In this document: one piece after another, positions 6,953 through 13,633 of the stretch
Position numbering within the stretch: the stretch's first letter is position 1
Layout: each line of letters opens with the position of its first letter
Assembly (NCBI GenBank): GCA_964563165.1
Contig: CAZLWA010000074.1
Location: 1 to 34,055, forward strand
Length of the DNA stretch: 34,055 nucleotides
Direction: 5' to 3'
Source: CAZLWA01 sp964563165
Lineage (GTDB): Bacteria > CLD3 > SB21
Notes under the pieces: generated by a model
Databases searched by the model: none
Seen by the model: only the letters and a program-made list of their open reading frames with translations
Told to the model about the DNA's origin: nothing
Translations under genes and position numbers: made by a program

Positions 6953-8530
6953 TTAATATATCTTTAGATCTTTTTCGTTAATTTTCACGGATGGGTATTC
7001 GCGAAGCTTGGATATGATTTCATCCATGATCTGGTGAAGCCGCGCTTCAGACTTTGCTTCGAACCGGACCACCAAAACCGGCTGGGTATTGGACGCGCGC
7101 ACCAAACCCCATCCGTCGCCGTAGAGGACGCGTACCCCGTCCACGTCTATGATGTCATGTTTTGAGCGGAAATATTCCCTGACTTTCTCTACGATCTTGA
7201 ATTTTTCATCTTCCGTCGTATCGACCCGGATCTCGGGCGTTGAATAAAATTTCGGAATGCTGTCCGACAATTCCGAGAGTGTATGGATCGAGCGGGAAAG
7301 CATTTGCACCAAACGGCACGCAACGTAAATAGCGTCGTCATAGCCGTAGAAATCGTCGGCAAAGAAAATATGCCCGCTCATTTCTCCCGCCAGGGGATTG
7401 TGCAGTTCTTTCATTTTTGCTTTCAGGATCGAATGACCCGTTTTCCACATCACCGGAACGCCCCCATGCGCTTGAATATCCTCGATGAGCGCTTGCGAGC
7501 ATTTCACGTCAAAAAGGATCTTAGAGCCCGGCGTTTTCCGGTTGATCTCGCGCGCAAAAAGAGCGATCAATTTATCCGCCCACACGACCCGTCCTTTTTC
7601 GTCGATGGCGCCAACGCGGTCCGAATCGCCGTCAAATCCCAACCCGATATCGGCTTTGTGCTCAAGAACTAATTTTTGTAAATCAACGATGTACTCCAAT
7701 TTGGTCGGATCGGGAAGATGATTCGGAAACGTGCCGTCGGGTTCGCAATACAGTTCAATGACTTCACAGCCCAATTTACGGAAGATTTTCGGCGCAATGT
7801 GACCCGCCGTGCCGTTGCCCGCATCGATGACGATCTTGAAATGCCGGTCCAAATGGATCTTCGATTTGAGCATTTCGAGATATTGCGAAACGACGGTCTT
7901 GGCAACCACGCGGCCGCTGCCCGTTCTGAATTTCTTTTCCGCGATCACGTGCTTAAGTTTCTGAATTTCTTCGCCATAAATCGGCGCGAGTCCCAAACAC
8001 ATCTTAAACCCGTTGTATTCCCGCGGATTGTGACTGCCGGTCACCATGATTCCGCCGTCGGTCTTGAAGAAAACGATGGAGTAATACAAGATCGGAGTTG
8101 CGACCTCACCGATATCGATGACCTCGAGCCCCGTTGAAACCATCCCTTTAACGAGCGCGTTTTTTAACGCCAGCGATGTCGTCCGCACGTCGCGGCCGAC
8201 GGTTACGGTCTTAGCGCCTTTGTCGATCATATACGACCCGTACGCCTTGCCGATCAGCTCCACGACCCCTTCGTGCAGGTCTTCGGACACGATCCCGCGA
8301 ATATCATACTCGCGGAAAATTTCCGGATTGACATGGGTTCGGGCAGCGGACAAAACGGCCTTCGGAGCGGGTTTCGATGGGCTGCGCTTCGCAACGGGTT
8401 TTGATCTCGCGGCCGGCCCGGTGATTTTCTTCTTCCCCCGATTCAAGTTTTTAGGCGCGGATTTTTTTGCAGAGGTTTTTTTCGCGGTTGATTTCTTTGA
8501 AGCCGCTTTTTTCGGTTTCTTCGCCGCCAT
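6953..8530 (-). CDS. Phosphomannomutase/phosphoglucomutase with Lys/Ala-rich N-terminal tail
   Basis: The enzyme interconverts hexose 6- and 1-phosphates for polysaccharide precursor synthesis. Visible motifs of the alpha-D-phosphohexomutase family are the phosphoserine loop VTGSHNP, the metal loop DGDSDR, the sugar-binding GEMSGH and the C-terminal phosphate-binding RASNTQPVLVVRFEA. The domain begins at about residue 70 (EIFREYDIRGIV). Before it lies a tail rich in Lys, Ala, Ser and Pro (for example AAKKPKKAASKK), like histone H1 C-termini or Hc1-type proteins. The start at 8530 is preferred because ORF sequence further upstream reads as non-coding and GGAG lies 10 bases before this ATG. The 525 residues exceed the usual 455-465 by the length of the tail. 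The tail's function is unknown. Confidence 0.9.
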   Translation of the reverse strand: MAAKKPKKAASKKSTAKKTSAKKSAPKNLNRGKKKITGPAARSKPVAKRSPSKPAPKAVLSAARTHVNPEIFREYDIRGIVSEDLHEGVVELIGKAYGSYMIDKGAKTVTVGRDVRTTSLALKNALVKGMVSTGLEVIDIGEVATPILYYSIVFFKTDGGIMVTGSHNPREYNGFKMCLGLAPIYGEEIQKLKHVIAEKKFRTGSGRVVAKTVVSQYLEMLKSKIHLDRHFKIVIDAGNGTAGHIAPKIFRKLGCEVIELYCEPDGTFPNHLPDPTKLEYIVDLQKLVLEHKADIGLGFDGDSDRVGAIDEKGRVVWADKLIALFAREINRKTPGSKILFDVKCSQALIEDIQAHGGVPVMWKTGHSILKAKMKELHNPLAGEMSGHIFFADDFYGYDDAIYVACRLVQMLSRSIHTLSELSDSIPKFYSTPEIRVDTTEDEKFKIVEKVREYFRSKHDIIDVDGVRVLYGDGWGLVRASNTQPVLVVRFEAKSEARLHQIMDEIISKLREYPSVKINEKDLKIY

Positions 8531-8631
8531 GGTGGAGGTACTCCCGTAGGTTGACTGAAAAAAGTTGGAAGACAGGTTGGCAAATGTACAGCCAAATTCG
8601 AGTTTTTGCAAGCATAAAAAACCGTGCGCCA

Positions 8632-8665
8632 TTGTATTTCGCAGGATTTTGATTTATATTTTTGC
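8632..8665 (+). promoter_or_regulatory. Candidate promoter of the ABC ATPase gene
   Basis: TTGTAT (8632-8637) and TATATT (8655-8660) are 17 bases apart. The same stretch carries TATTTTTGC (8657-8665), which fits the TAnnTTTG -7 element described for Bacteroidetes promoters. It lies about 20 bases before the ATG at 8685 and between divergent genes. Pattern match only. Confidence 0.4.
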
Positions 8666-8684
8666 ATCACCGGACGGAGTCACG

Positions 8685-9671
8685 ATGTCCCTATTGTCGG
8701 TAAAAGAGCTAAGAACCTATTTTAAATCCAACGGCCAAATATCCAAAGCCGTGGACGGCGTGAGCTTTGATGTAAATCCCGGAGAAACGCTGGGTATCGT
8801 GGGAGAATCGGGCTGCGGGAAAAGCGTGACGGCGCTTTCGATCTTGCGATTGGTAGCCGAACCGGGAAAAATCTGCGGCGGAGAAATTATTTTCAAAGGA
8901 AAAGACCTGTTGACGCTGACCGAAGACGGCATGCGGCGTATTCGCGGCAATGAAATTTCTATGATCTTTCAGGAGCCCATGACCTCTCTCAATCCCGTAT
9001 TTACGTGCGGCGATCAGGTTCGTGAAGCGATCGTTCTTCATCAGAATCTCGCGCGCGGGGAAGCAAAAAAAATGACCGTGGACATGCTGGCCCGGGTTGG
9101 TTTGTCCGATCCGGAACGGCGGTTTCACGATTATCCGCATCAGCTTTCCGGAGGCATGCGCCAGCGCGTGATGATCGCGATGGCATTGGCATGCCATCCT
9201 TCGCTGCTCATTGCCGACGAACCGACGACGGCTTTGGACGTAACGATACAGCGCCAGATCTTGGAACTGATAAAAGGACATCAGGCCCGGATGAACATGG
9301 CCATGATCCTGATTACCCATGATTTCGGGATCGTGGCGGAAGCCGCAGATCACGTAGCGGTCATGTATGCGTCGAAGATAGTCGAGGCTGCCGATGTGAA
9401 GACCATTTTCAAAAGTCCAAGCCATCCATACACGGCCGGATTGTTACAGGCGATTCCGAGAATGAACGAAAGGCCGGAAAAATTATACGCGATTCCCGGC
9501 AACGTGCCGTCGCCTTCCGAGTATCCGAAAGGATGCCATTTTCAGCCGCGCTGTTCCTTTGCAACGGAGAAATGTAAAAATGAAAAACCGGATTTGATCG
9601 AGATCGAATCCGGCCATTGGGTATCGTGCTGGGAATATGACAACGTAAAGGCAGCGCTACAAAGACACTAA
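8685..9671 (+). CDS. Oligopeptide/dipeptide ABC transporter ATP-binding protein (OppD/DppD type)
   Basis: The 328-residue protein has Walker A GESGCGKS, the Q-loop FQEPMTSLNP, the ABC signature LSGGMRQR, Walker B LLIADEPTTALD and the switch His in ITHDFG. The C-terminal extension includes HPYTAGLL and a Cys-bearing stretch (GCHFQPRCSFATEKC), typical of OppD/DppD, which can bind an iron-sulfur cluster. It powers uptake of peptides or other solutes. The start at 8685 has GGAG about 6 bases before it, whereas the open frame before it back to 8565 reads as intergenic. No permease or binding protein is in the window. The last residues (ALQRH) and the stop codon are encoded by a dispersed repeat (9657-9680), so the natural C-terminus may have been replaced. 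Confidence 0.92.
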   Translation: MSLLSVKELRTYFKSNGQISKAVDGVSFDVNPGETLGIVGESGCGKSVTALSILRLVAEPGKICGGEIIFKGKDLLTLTEDGMRRIRGNEISMIFQEPMTSLNPVFTCGDQVREAIVLHQNLARGEAKKMTVDMLARVGLSDPERRFHDYPHQLSGGMRQRVMIAMALACHPSLLIADEPTTALDVTIQRQILELIKGHQARMNMAMILITHDFGIVAEAADHVAVMYASKIVEAADVKTIFKSPSHPYTAGLLQAIPRMNERPEKLYAIPGNVPSPSEYPKGCHFQPRCSFATEKCKNEKPDLIEIESGHWVSCWEYDNVKAALQRH

Positions 9672-9680
9672 GACACAAAG
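9657..9680 (+). repeat. Solo arm of the dispersed CACAAAG-type repeat
   Basis: The sequence CTACAAAGACACTAAG followed by ACACAAAG matches the arm consensus seen at 12618-12643 and 20038-20062 (minus-strand reading) at about 20 of 24 positions. There is no opposite arm nearby. The repeat reaches into the ABC ATPase gene and contributes its TAA stop. Confidence 0.6.
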
Positions 9681-9739
9681 TTTGAAATTGAAAATACGGA
9701 AACTGCAAGCCCGTAAGGGATTCTTCGGACAACTCTTAT

Positions 9740-10954
9740 TTATTTTTGCATTTCTTTTCCGATCTTTTCAACCTTCGTCCATACGCGCAGCAAATTCGTC
9801 CCGCAAATTTTTTGCAGGTCGCTCTTTGAATAGTCTAATTTCAAGAGTTCGTAGATCAAATTCGGGTATTGCGAGACGTCCTGAAGCCCAATGGGAAGCG
9901 AATCGCCGACCCCGTCAAAATCGGACCCGATCCCGACGTGGTCAATTCCGGCTAATTTCACCGCGTGATCAATATGGGCGGCAACCTCCCGGACCGTGGC
10001 GTGCGCGATCGGATGTTCCGCGCGGTATTTCTTGTCGTAGGCTTTGGCCTGTGCATCTTCCGGCTCCCAGTGATTTTCTTTGATATATTCCTGAATTTCC
10101 GCGCGTGCCACGGAATCTTTTTTCCGGTATTCGTCATTAATGAACGATGAGCCGAAACTGATCATGATCACGCCGCCTTGTTTTGCCAAAAGTGTGATCA
10201 TGGAGTCAGACATATTACGTTCCCAGCCCGGCGTGAAATAACGGCAGGAAGAATGGGACGCAAGGACCGGCGCTTTGGAGATCTTTATCACATCGTAAAA
10301 CGCATGGTCTGAAACATGTGAAACATCGACCATGATGCCCTGCCGGTTCATTTCCGATACGACCTCCTTGCCGAACGCGCTGAGGCCGTGATGAGTGCGG
10401 GTGGTGTCGTACGAGGAATCGGAAATGTGGTTATCCTTCGCATGGGTGAGCGTAATATAACGGATACCGCGTTTGTAGAAATAGCCTATATGCGCCAGAT
10501 CGTGTTCGATGGGCGAGCCGTTCTCCATACCCATGCACAAGGAGATCTTTCCACTCTTGAATTGCGCCGTCACATCGTCTGTGCTCCGGGCGATGGCAAA
10601 TTTATCCGGGGCATCACCGGCAATTTTCTCAACCATCGAAATAAGCGTATCCGCCAATAGTTTTGCGCCGCCTTTTTGCTCATAATCCGAAGGAATGTAA
10701 ATGGACATGAATGGCGCATTGAGTCCGCCTTGCCGTGCGCGCGGATAATCAAAGTTGCCGTCATCGGTTTTTTTCGAGACGTCTTCCATTTTTTCGCGCA
10801 GACGGTACGGCACGTCAATGTGCGTATCTACAAGTATGAACTGCTGCGCATATTTCTGCGCTCTCTCTTTTAATTCCTCTTCATTCACCGGCCTCGACGT
10901 TGCACACGAGCACCAGATCAATACCGATCCGATCAAAACAAATAACTTTTTCAT
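9740..10954 (-). CDS. Membrane dipeptidase, peptidase family M19
   Basis: The 404-residue protein shows the M19 (renal dipeptidase) pattern: the zinc-binding HxD in LVDTHIDVPYR, the bridging Glu in GMENGSPIEHD, His residues in LTHAKDNHISDS and LASHSSCRYF, and GIGSDFDGVG near the C-terminus. These are dinuclear zinc enzymes that split dipeptides, some also accepting D-residues. The start at 10954 has GGAG 5 bases before it. The N-terminus MKKLFVLIGSVLIWCSCA is a signal peptide with two Cys near a lipobox position; the residues before them are not classical, so export is firm and lipidation only possible. Convergent with the ABC ATPase gene for oligopeptides, which may be chance or a shared peptide-use theme. 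Confidence 0.92.
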   Translation of the reverse strand: MKKLFVLIGSVLIWCSCATSRPVNEEELKERAQKYAQQFILVDTHIDVPYRLREKMEDVSKKTDDGNFDYPRARQGGLNAPFMSIYIPSDYEQKGGAKLLADTLISMVEKIAGDAPDKFAIARSTDDVTAQFKSGKISLCMGMENGSPIEHDLAHIGYFYKRGIRYITLTHAKDNHISDSSYDTTRTHHGLSAFGKEVVSEMNRQGIMVDVSHVSDHAFYDVIKISKAPVLASHSSCRYFTPGWERNMSDSMITLLAKQGGVIMISFGSSFINDEYRKKDSVARAEIQEYIKENHWEPEDAQAKAYDKKYRAEHPIAHATVREVAAHIDHAVKLAGIDHVGIGSDFDGVGDSLPIGLQDVSQYPNLIYELLKLDYSKSDLQKICGTNLLRVWTKVEKIGKEMQK

Positions 10955-11047
10955 ATTATCTCCGGTGTCATCACTCAAATACGCTCAGTGAAAAAAAAAG
11001 CGCGAAAGGATTCCGCGCAATCATGAACATTCCACGAGAAAGAGATA

Positions 11048-11803
11048 TTATCCGATCTTGCCCAACGCTTCCTTCGCAACGTTTCTGACATCCGGATCCT
11101 CATCCGATTCCGCGGTCTTCGTCAGTTTTTCCGTGGCGGCCTTGAATTTGAGATTGCCCAGTGCGTCCGCGGCCCAGCGCCGGATGAAAGAAACGTCATC
11201 ATCCAGCGCCTGCATCAGGATCTCTTCGCATCCCGGCGCGCTGATCTCATCGAGGGCGCGGATGATCACTTGTTTCAGGTCCGGATCGCTGATTTTTTTA
11301 TACAGCGCTACCAACGCCGGAACTGCCCGCGCGTCGCGCAGCTCGCCGAGCACGCGCACCGCCGCTGATTGCTGGCGGTGACGCCCGTTTTCTACGATGT
11401 GAATAAGCGGAAGCGCCGCACGTTTGTCCTGCAGCTTAGCCAGGGCATGTGCCGCGCTGCTCACCACCGTGTGGTCCGTATCCTTCAAAAGAAAATACAA
11501 GCTGTCGGCGGCGCGCTTGTCTCCTAATTTCCCGAGCGCGAATGCGCACGCGCTGCGCACCATATATTCATTGGATTTGAGAGATTGCATGAGCGGCTCG
11601 AACGCTTCTTGTTTTCCGAGCCGTCCGAGTGATTCTGCTGCGGCGCTGCGCACGCCGACTTCAGCATCGTTTTGAAGGGAATGCAGCAGGGCCTTCGCCA
11701 CCTGCGGTTCGTCGAAACCGCCCAATTCAAATGCGGCTTCTTCCCGGATTTCCAGTCTTCCGTGCACGAGATCCTTGATCAGATCTTCAACCGACTTAAT
11801 CAT
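11048..11803 (-). CDS. HEAT-repeat protein
   Basis: The 251-residue protein consists almost entirely of about seven to eight 31-residue HEAT/PBS-lyase-like repeats, each with the pattern VRSAAAESLGRLGK, ARAVPALVALY and variants such as DVRNVAKEALGKIG at the end. Such alpha-solenoids are protein-protein scaffolds; in phycobilin lyases the same repeat binds bilins, but nothing here suggests that. No signal peptide or membrane segment is seen, so it should be cytoplasmic. The ribosome binding site GGGAGG lies 9 bases before the ATG. The nearest upstream gene on the strand is a membrane protein 156 bp away, so co-transcription is uncertain. Partner unknown. Confidence 0.85.
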   Translation of the reverse strand: MIKSVEDLIKDLVHGRLEIREEAAFELGGFDEPQVAKALLHSLQNDAEVGVRSAAAESLGRLGKQEAFEPLMQSLKSNEYMVRSACAFALGKLGDKRAADSLYFLLKDTDHTVVSSAAHALAKLQDKRAALPLIHIVENGRHRQQSAAVRVLGELRDARAVPALVALYKKISDPDLKQVIIRALDEISAPGCEEILMQALDDDVSFIRRWAADALGNLKFKAATEKLTKTAESDEDPDVRNVAKEALGKIG

Positions 11804-11959
11804 AAACGAAAACCTCCCGGGTAATTAATTCTATATGGATAAGAATGGAGTCTGGCGAACGCCCATAATACTGATTCACAGGATTAAAATCCAATTAAAA
11901 TTGCTTAATAAATGCGGTCGGTAGTCAAGCAGACCCGCGTCTCAAAGGGTTCTGTGGGG

Positions 11960-12547
11960 TCACTGAATCAATCTCGCAATGACATAGCCCGCCACCAGTC
12001 CGGTCAAAAAGACGATCACGATCAGGCGATAATTCAGTACCGCTTTGCCGTGGCCTGCCTTGATGGCGACCACGGACACAAAATAACCGAGTGCATTGAT
12101 GATCCATAAAACGGACGAACTCAAAATACTCACCAATACCGGGCCGACAAACGGAATCATGCCGATACCGCTCAGGATACCGGCCGCGAGCCATGCAAAA
12201 GCATTGGAAATGATCCCGAAAACGAAGACGGAGCCGCCGAGGATATTGCGGTCAAACTCCAATAATATTCCCGCCCCGGCAATTAGAACAATGAAGGTCC
12301 ATACGATCAGCATTTTCCGGGTGTCTTTGAGAAAATTGGCCGTGCGGGAGACAAGAATGCTCCTGTGGATGTGGAACCGCCGCCAAAATCCGCTGCGGCG
12401 GACCGACTCCGGTACGATCGCTTTCTCGATTCTCAGTTCGCGCGTTTTCTGTTCTTCAATTTCCAAATGAAGATACGAGCCGAGTTCCTCTCCGTACTTT
12501 GTAAGCTCATCCGAAGCGCTGCTATTTTCTTTGTCGTTTTTGATCAT
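11960..12547 (-). CDS. Integral membrane protein of unknown function
   Basis: The 195-residue protein has a charged, probably cytoplasmic N-terminal part of about 75 residues (LTKYGEELGSYLHLEIEEQ, then RRFHIHRS). Four to five hydrophobic segments follow: MLIVWTFIVLIAGAGILL, SVFVFGIISNAFAWLAAGIL, MIPFVGPVLVSILSSSVLWI, a weak YFVSVVAIKAGH, and LIVIVFLTGLVAGYVIARL at the end. I do not recognise a family and see no catalytic motif. A dispersed hairpin repeat begins 9 bases upstream of the start codon, so the natural promoter and ribosome binding site may have been displaced or lie within the repeat. The upstream neighbour on the same strand is an SDR dehydrogenase whose stop is 108 bases away. 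Confidence 0.75.
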   Translation of the reverse strand: MIKNDKENSSASDELTKYGEELGSYLHLEIEEQKTRELRIEKAIVPESVRRSGFWRRFHIHRSILVSRTANFLKDTRKMLIVWTFIVLIAGAGILLEFDRNILGGSVFVFGIISNAFAWLAAGILSGIGMIPFVGPVLVSILSSSVLWIINALGYFVSVVAIKAGHGKAVLNYRLIVIVFLTGLVAGYVIARLIQ

Positions 12548-12555
12548 GGTTTGTG

Positions 12556-12643
12556 CGCCCCTAAGTCACGAAGGCACGAAGCTTCACAAAGTTCTAAAAT
12601 AAGAACATTTAGTGATTCTTTGTGCCTTGGAGCCTTTGTGGCG
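12556..12643. repeat. Dispersed hairpin repeat (inverted arms, CACAAAGG units)
   Basis: The left arm (12556-12581, starting CGCCCCTAAGTCACGAAGG) and the right arm (12618-12643) are inverted copies matching at 20 of 26 positions, with a 36-base centre. The arms have an 8-base internal period of CACAAAGG type. The right arm is 23/25 identical to the right arm of the repeat at 20038-20062. It separates the SDR and membrane-protein genes. Confidence 0.75.
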
Positions 12644-12655
12644 AGAAAAAGTTTT

Positions 12656-13456
12656 TCATCCTCCGAAACGGAATTCCGGATAGAGGCACATACCGCCGTC
12701 TACGTATAAAGTGGCGCCGGTGATGTAGTCCGCTTCATCCGAAGAAAGGAATGCAACCGCCGCGGCAACGTCCTCGACTTCACCGATCCGGCCGTACGGC
12801 ATCTTGGTCATGAGATCCGCCATGCCTTTCGGATTGTCCCACACATTCTTGTTGATCGGTGTTTTGATAGCGCCGGGCGCGACATTGTTGATGCGGATCT
12901 TTTTCTCCGCGTATTCCTGCGCTACCGATTGAGCAAATAAATTAATGCCGGCTTTGGTCGCGCAATACGAGGCAAAACCCGCCCACATGATCACCTGATG
13001 CACCGAAGAAATATTGACGATTTTTCCGCGTGAACGCGAATGCGGACGGTTCTCATTTTTCAGAAACTGGCGCACCGCCGCGCGCGAGCACAGGAAATTT
13101 CCCGTAAGATTAACGCCGATGACTTTGTCCCATTCGGCTTTCGTCACATTTTCCAGAACGTTATGAATTTCAATGCCGGCGTTGTTCACGAGAATATCGA
13201 TGGTTCCGAATTCCTTGAACATCTGCGTGAACATCGCTTCCACCTGCTCTTCGCTGGAAACGTCCGCTTTGACCCCGATGGCGTTGCCGCCGGCGGATTT
13301 GATTTTGCTTATCACGTCCTTTGTGGCGTCTTCATTGAAGAGCCAGTTGATGACAACGTCAGCGCCTTCCGCAGCAAGGCGCTGCGCGATCGCGGCGCCG
13401 ATGCCCGAATTGGAACCCGTAACAAGAGCTTTTTGTCCGGCTAATCTTTTTTCCAT
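12656..13456 (-). CDS. SDR-family oxidoreductase, glucose 1-dehydrogenase-like
   Basis: The 266-residue protein is a classical short-chain dehydrogenase. It has the cofactor loop TGSNSGIG (residues 13-20), the NNAG motif near residue 92, the catalytic Ser in VNISSVH and the Tyr-Lys pair in YCATK. The C-terminal GATLYVDGGMCLYPEF resembles bacillus-type glucose 1-dehydrogenases (DGGMTxYPxF), which oxidise glucose with NAD(P)+; many SDRs of other specificity share it, so the substrate is open. It stands alone: the gap upstream (177 bp) contains a hairpin at 13588-13613, and the gap downstream is a dispersed repeat. A likely cytoplasmic soluble tetramer by family. Confidence 0.9.
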   Translation of the reverse strand: MEKRLAGQKALVTGSNSGIGAAIAQRLAAEGADVVINWLFNEDATKDVISKIKSAGGNAIGVKADVSSEEQVEAMFTQMFKEFGTIDILVNNAGIEIHNVLENVTKAEWDKVIGVNLTGNFLCSRAAVRQFLKNENRPHSRSRGKIVNISSVHQVIMWAGFASYCATKAGINLFAQSVAQEYAEKKIRINNVAPGAIKTPINKNVWDNPKGMADLMTKMPYGRIGEVEDVAAAVAFLSSDEADYITGATLYVDGGMCLYPEFRFGG

Positions 13457-13587
13457 AACGACCTCCGTAAGAATTGTTTGAATGGTTTACGAGAATATTT
13501 GAGAAGACAATTTGAGACCGGTTTCGGGGACTCGGGAATGAGATTATTCTAAATAAATCGGCGAATAAAGTAAAGAAGGAAATGGAG

Positions 13588-13613
13588 TTGGGGTACGCTG
13601 CGGCGTGTCCCAA
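13588..13613. repeat. GC-rich hairpin upstream of the SDR gene
   Basis: TTGGGGTACGC (13588-13598) and GCGTGTCCCAA (13603-13613) pair at 9 of 11 positions around a TGCG loop. There is no T run on either side, so a simple terminator for the DUF5686 gene is less likely than a REP-like palindrome. No second copy was noticed in the window. Confidence 0.45.
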
Positions 13614-13633
13614 CGAAAAATGGAATTGAAAAT

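Noticed and set aside
8531..8632. Upstream extension of the phosphohexomutase gene
   Set aside because: The extra 34 residues do not resemble a signal or domain and run into the divergent promoter region; the ATG at 8530 has a ribosome site.
8565..8684. Upstream extension of the ABC ATPase gene
   Set aside because: The ATG at 8685 has a good ribosome site and matches the family start; the upstream part contains the likely promoter.
11868..11900. GATTCACAGGATTAAAATCC motif as a repeat family member
   Set aside because: Only one copy was seen in the window; the short internal GGATT/AATCC dyad is too small to call.
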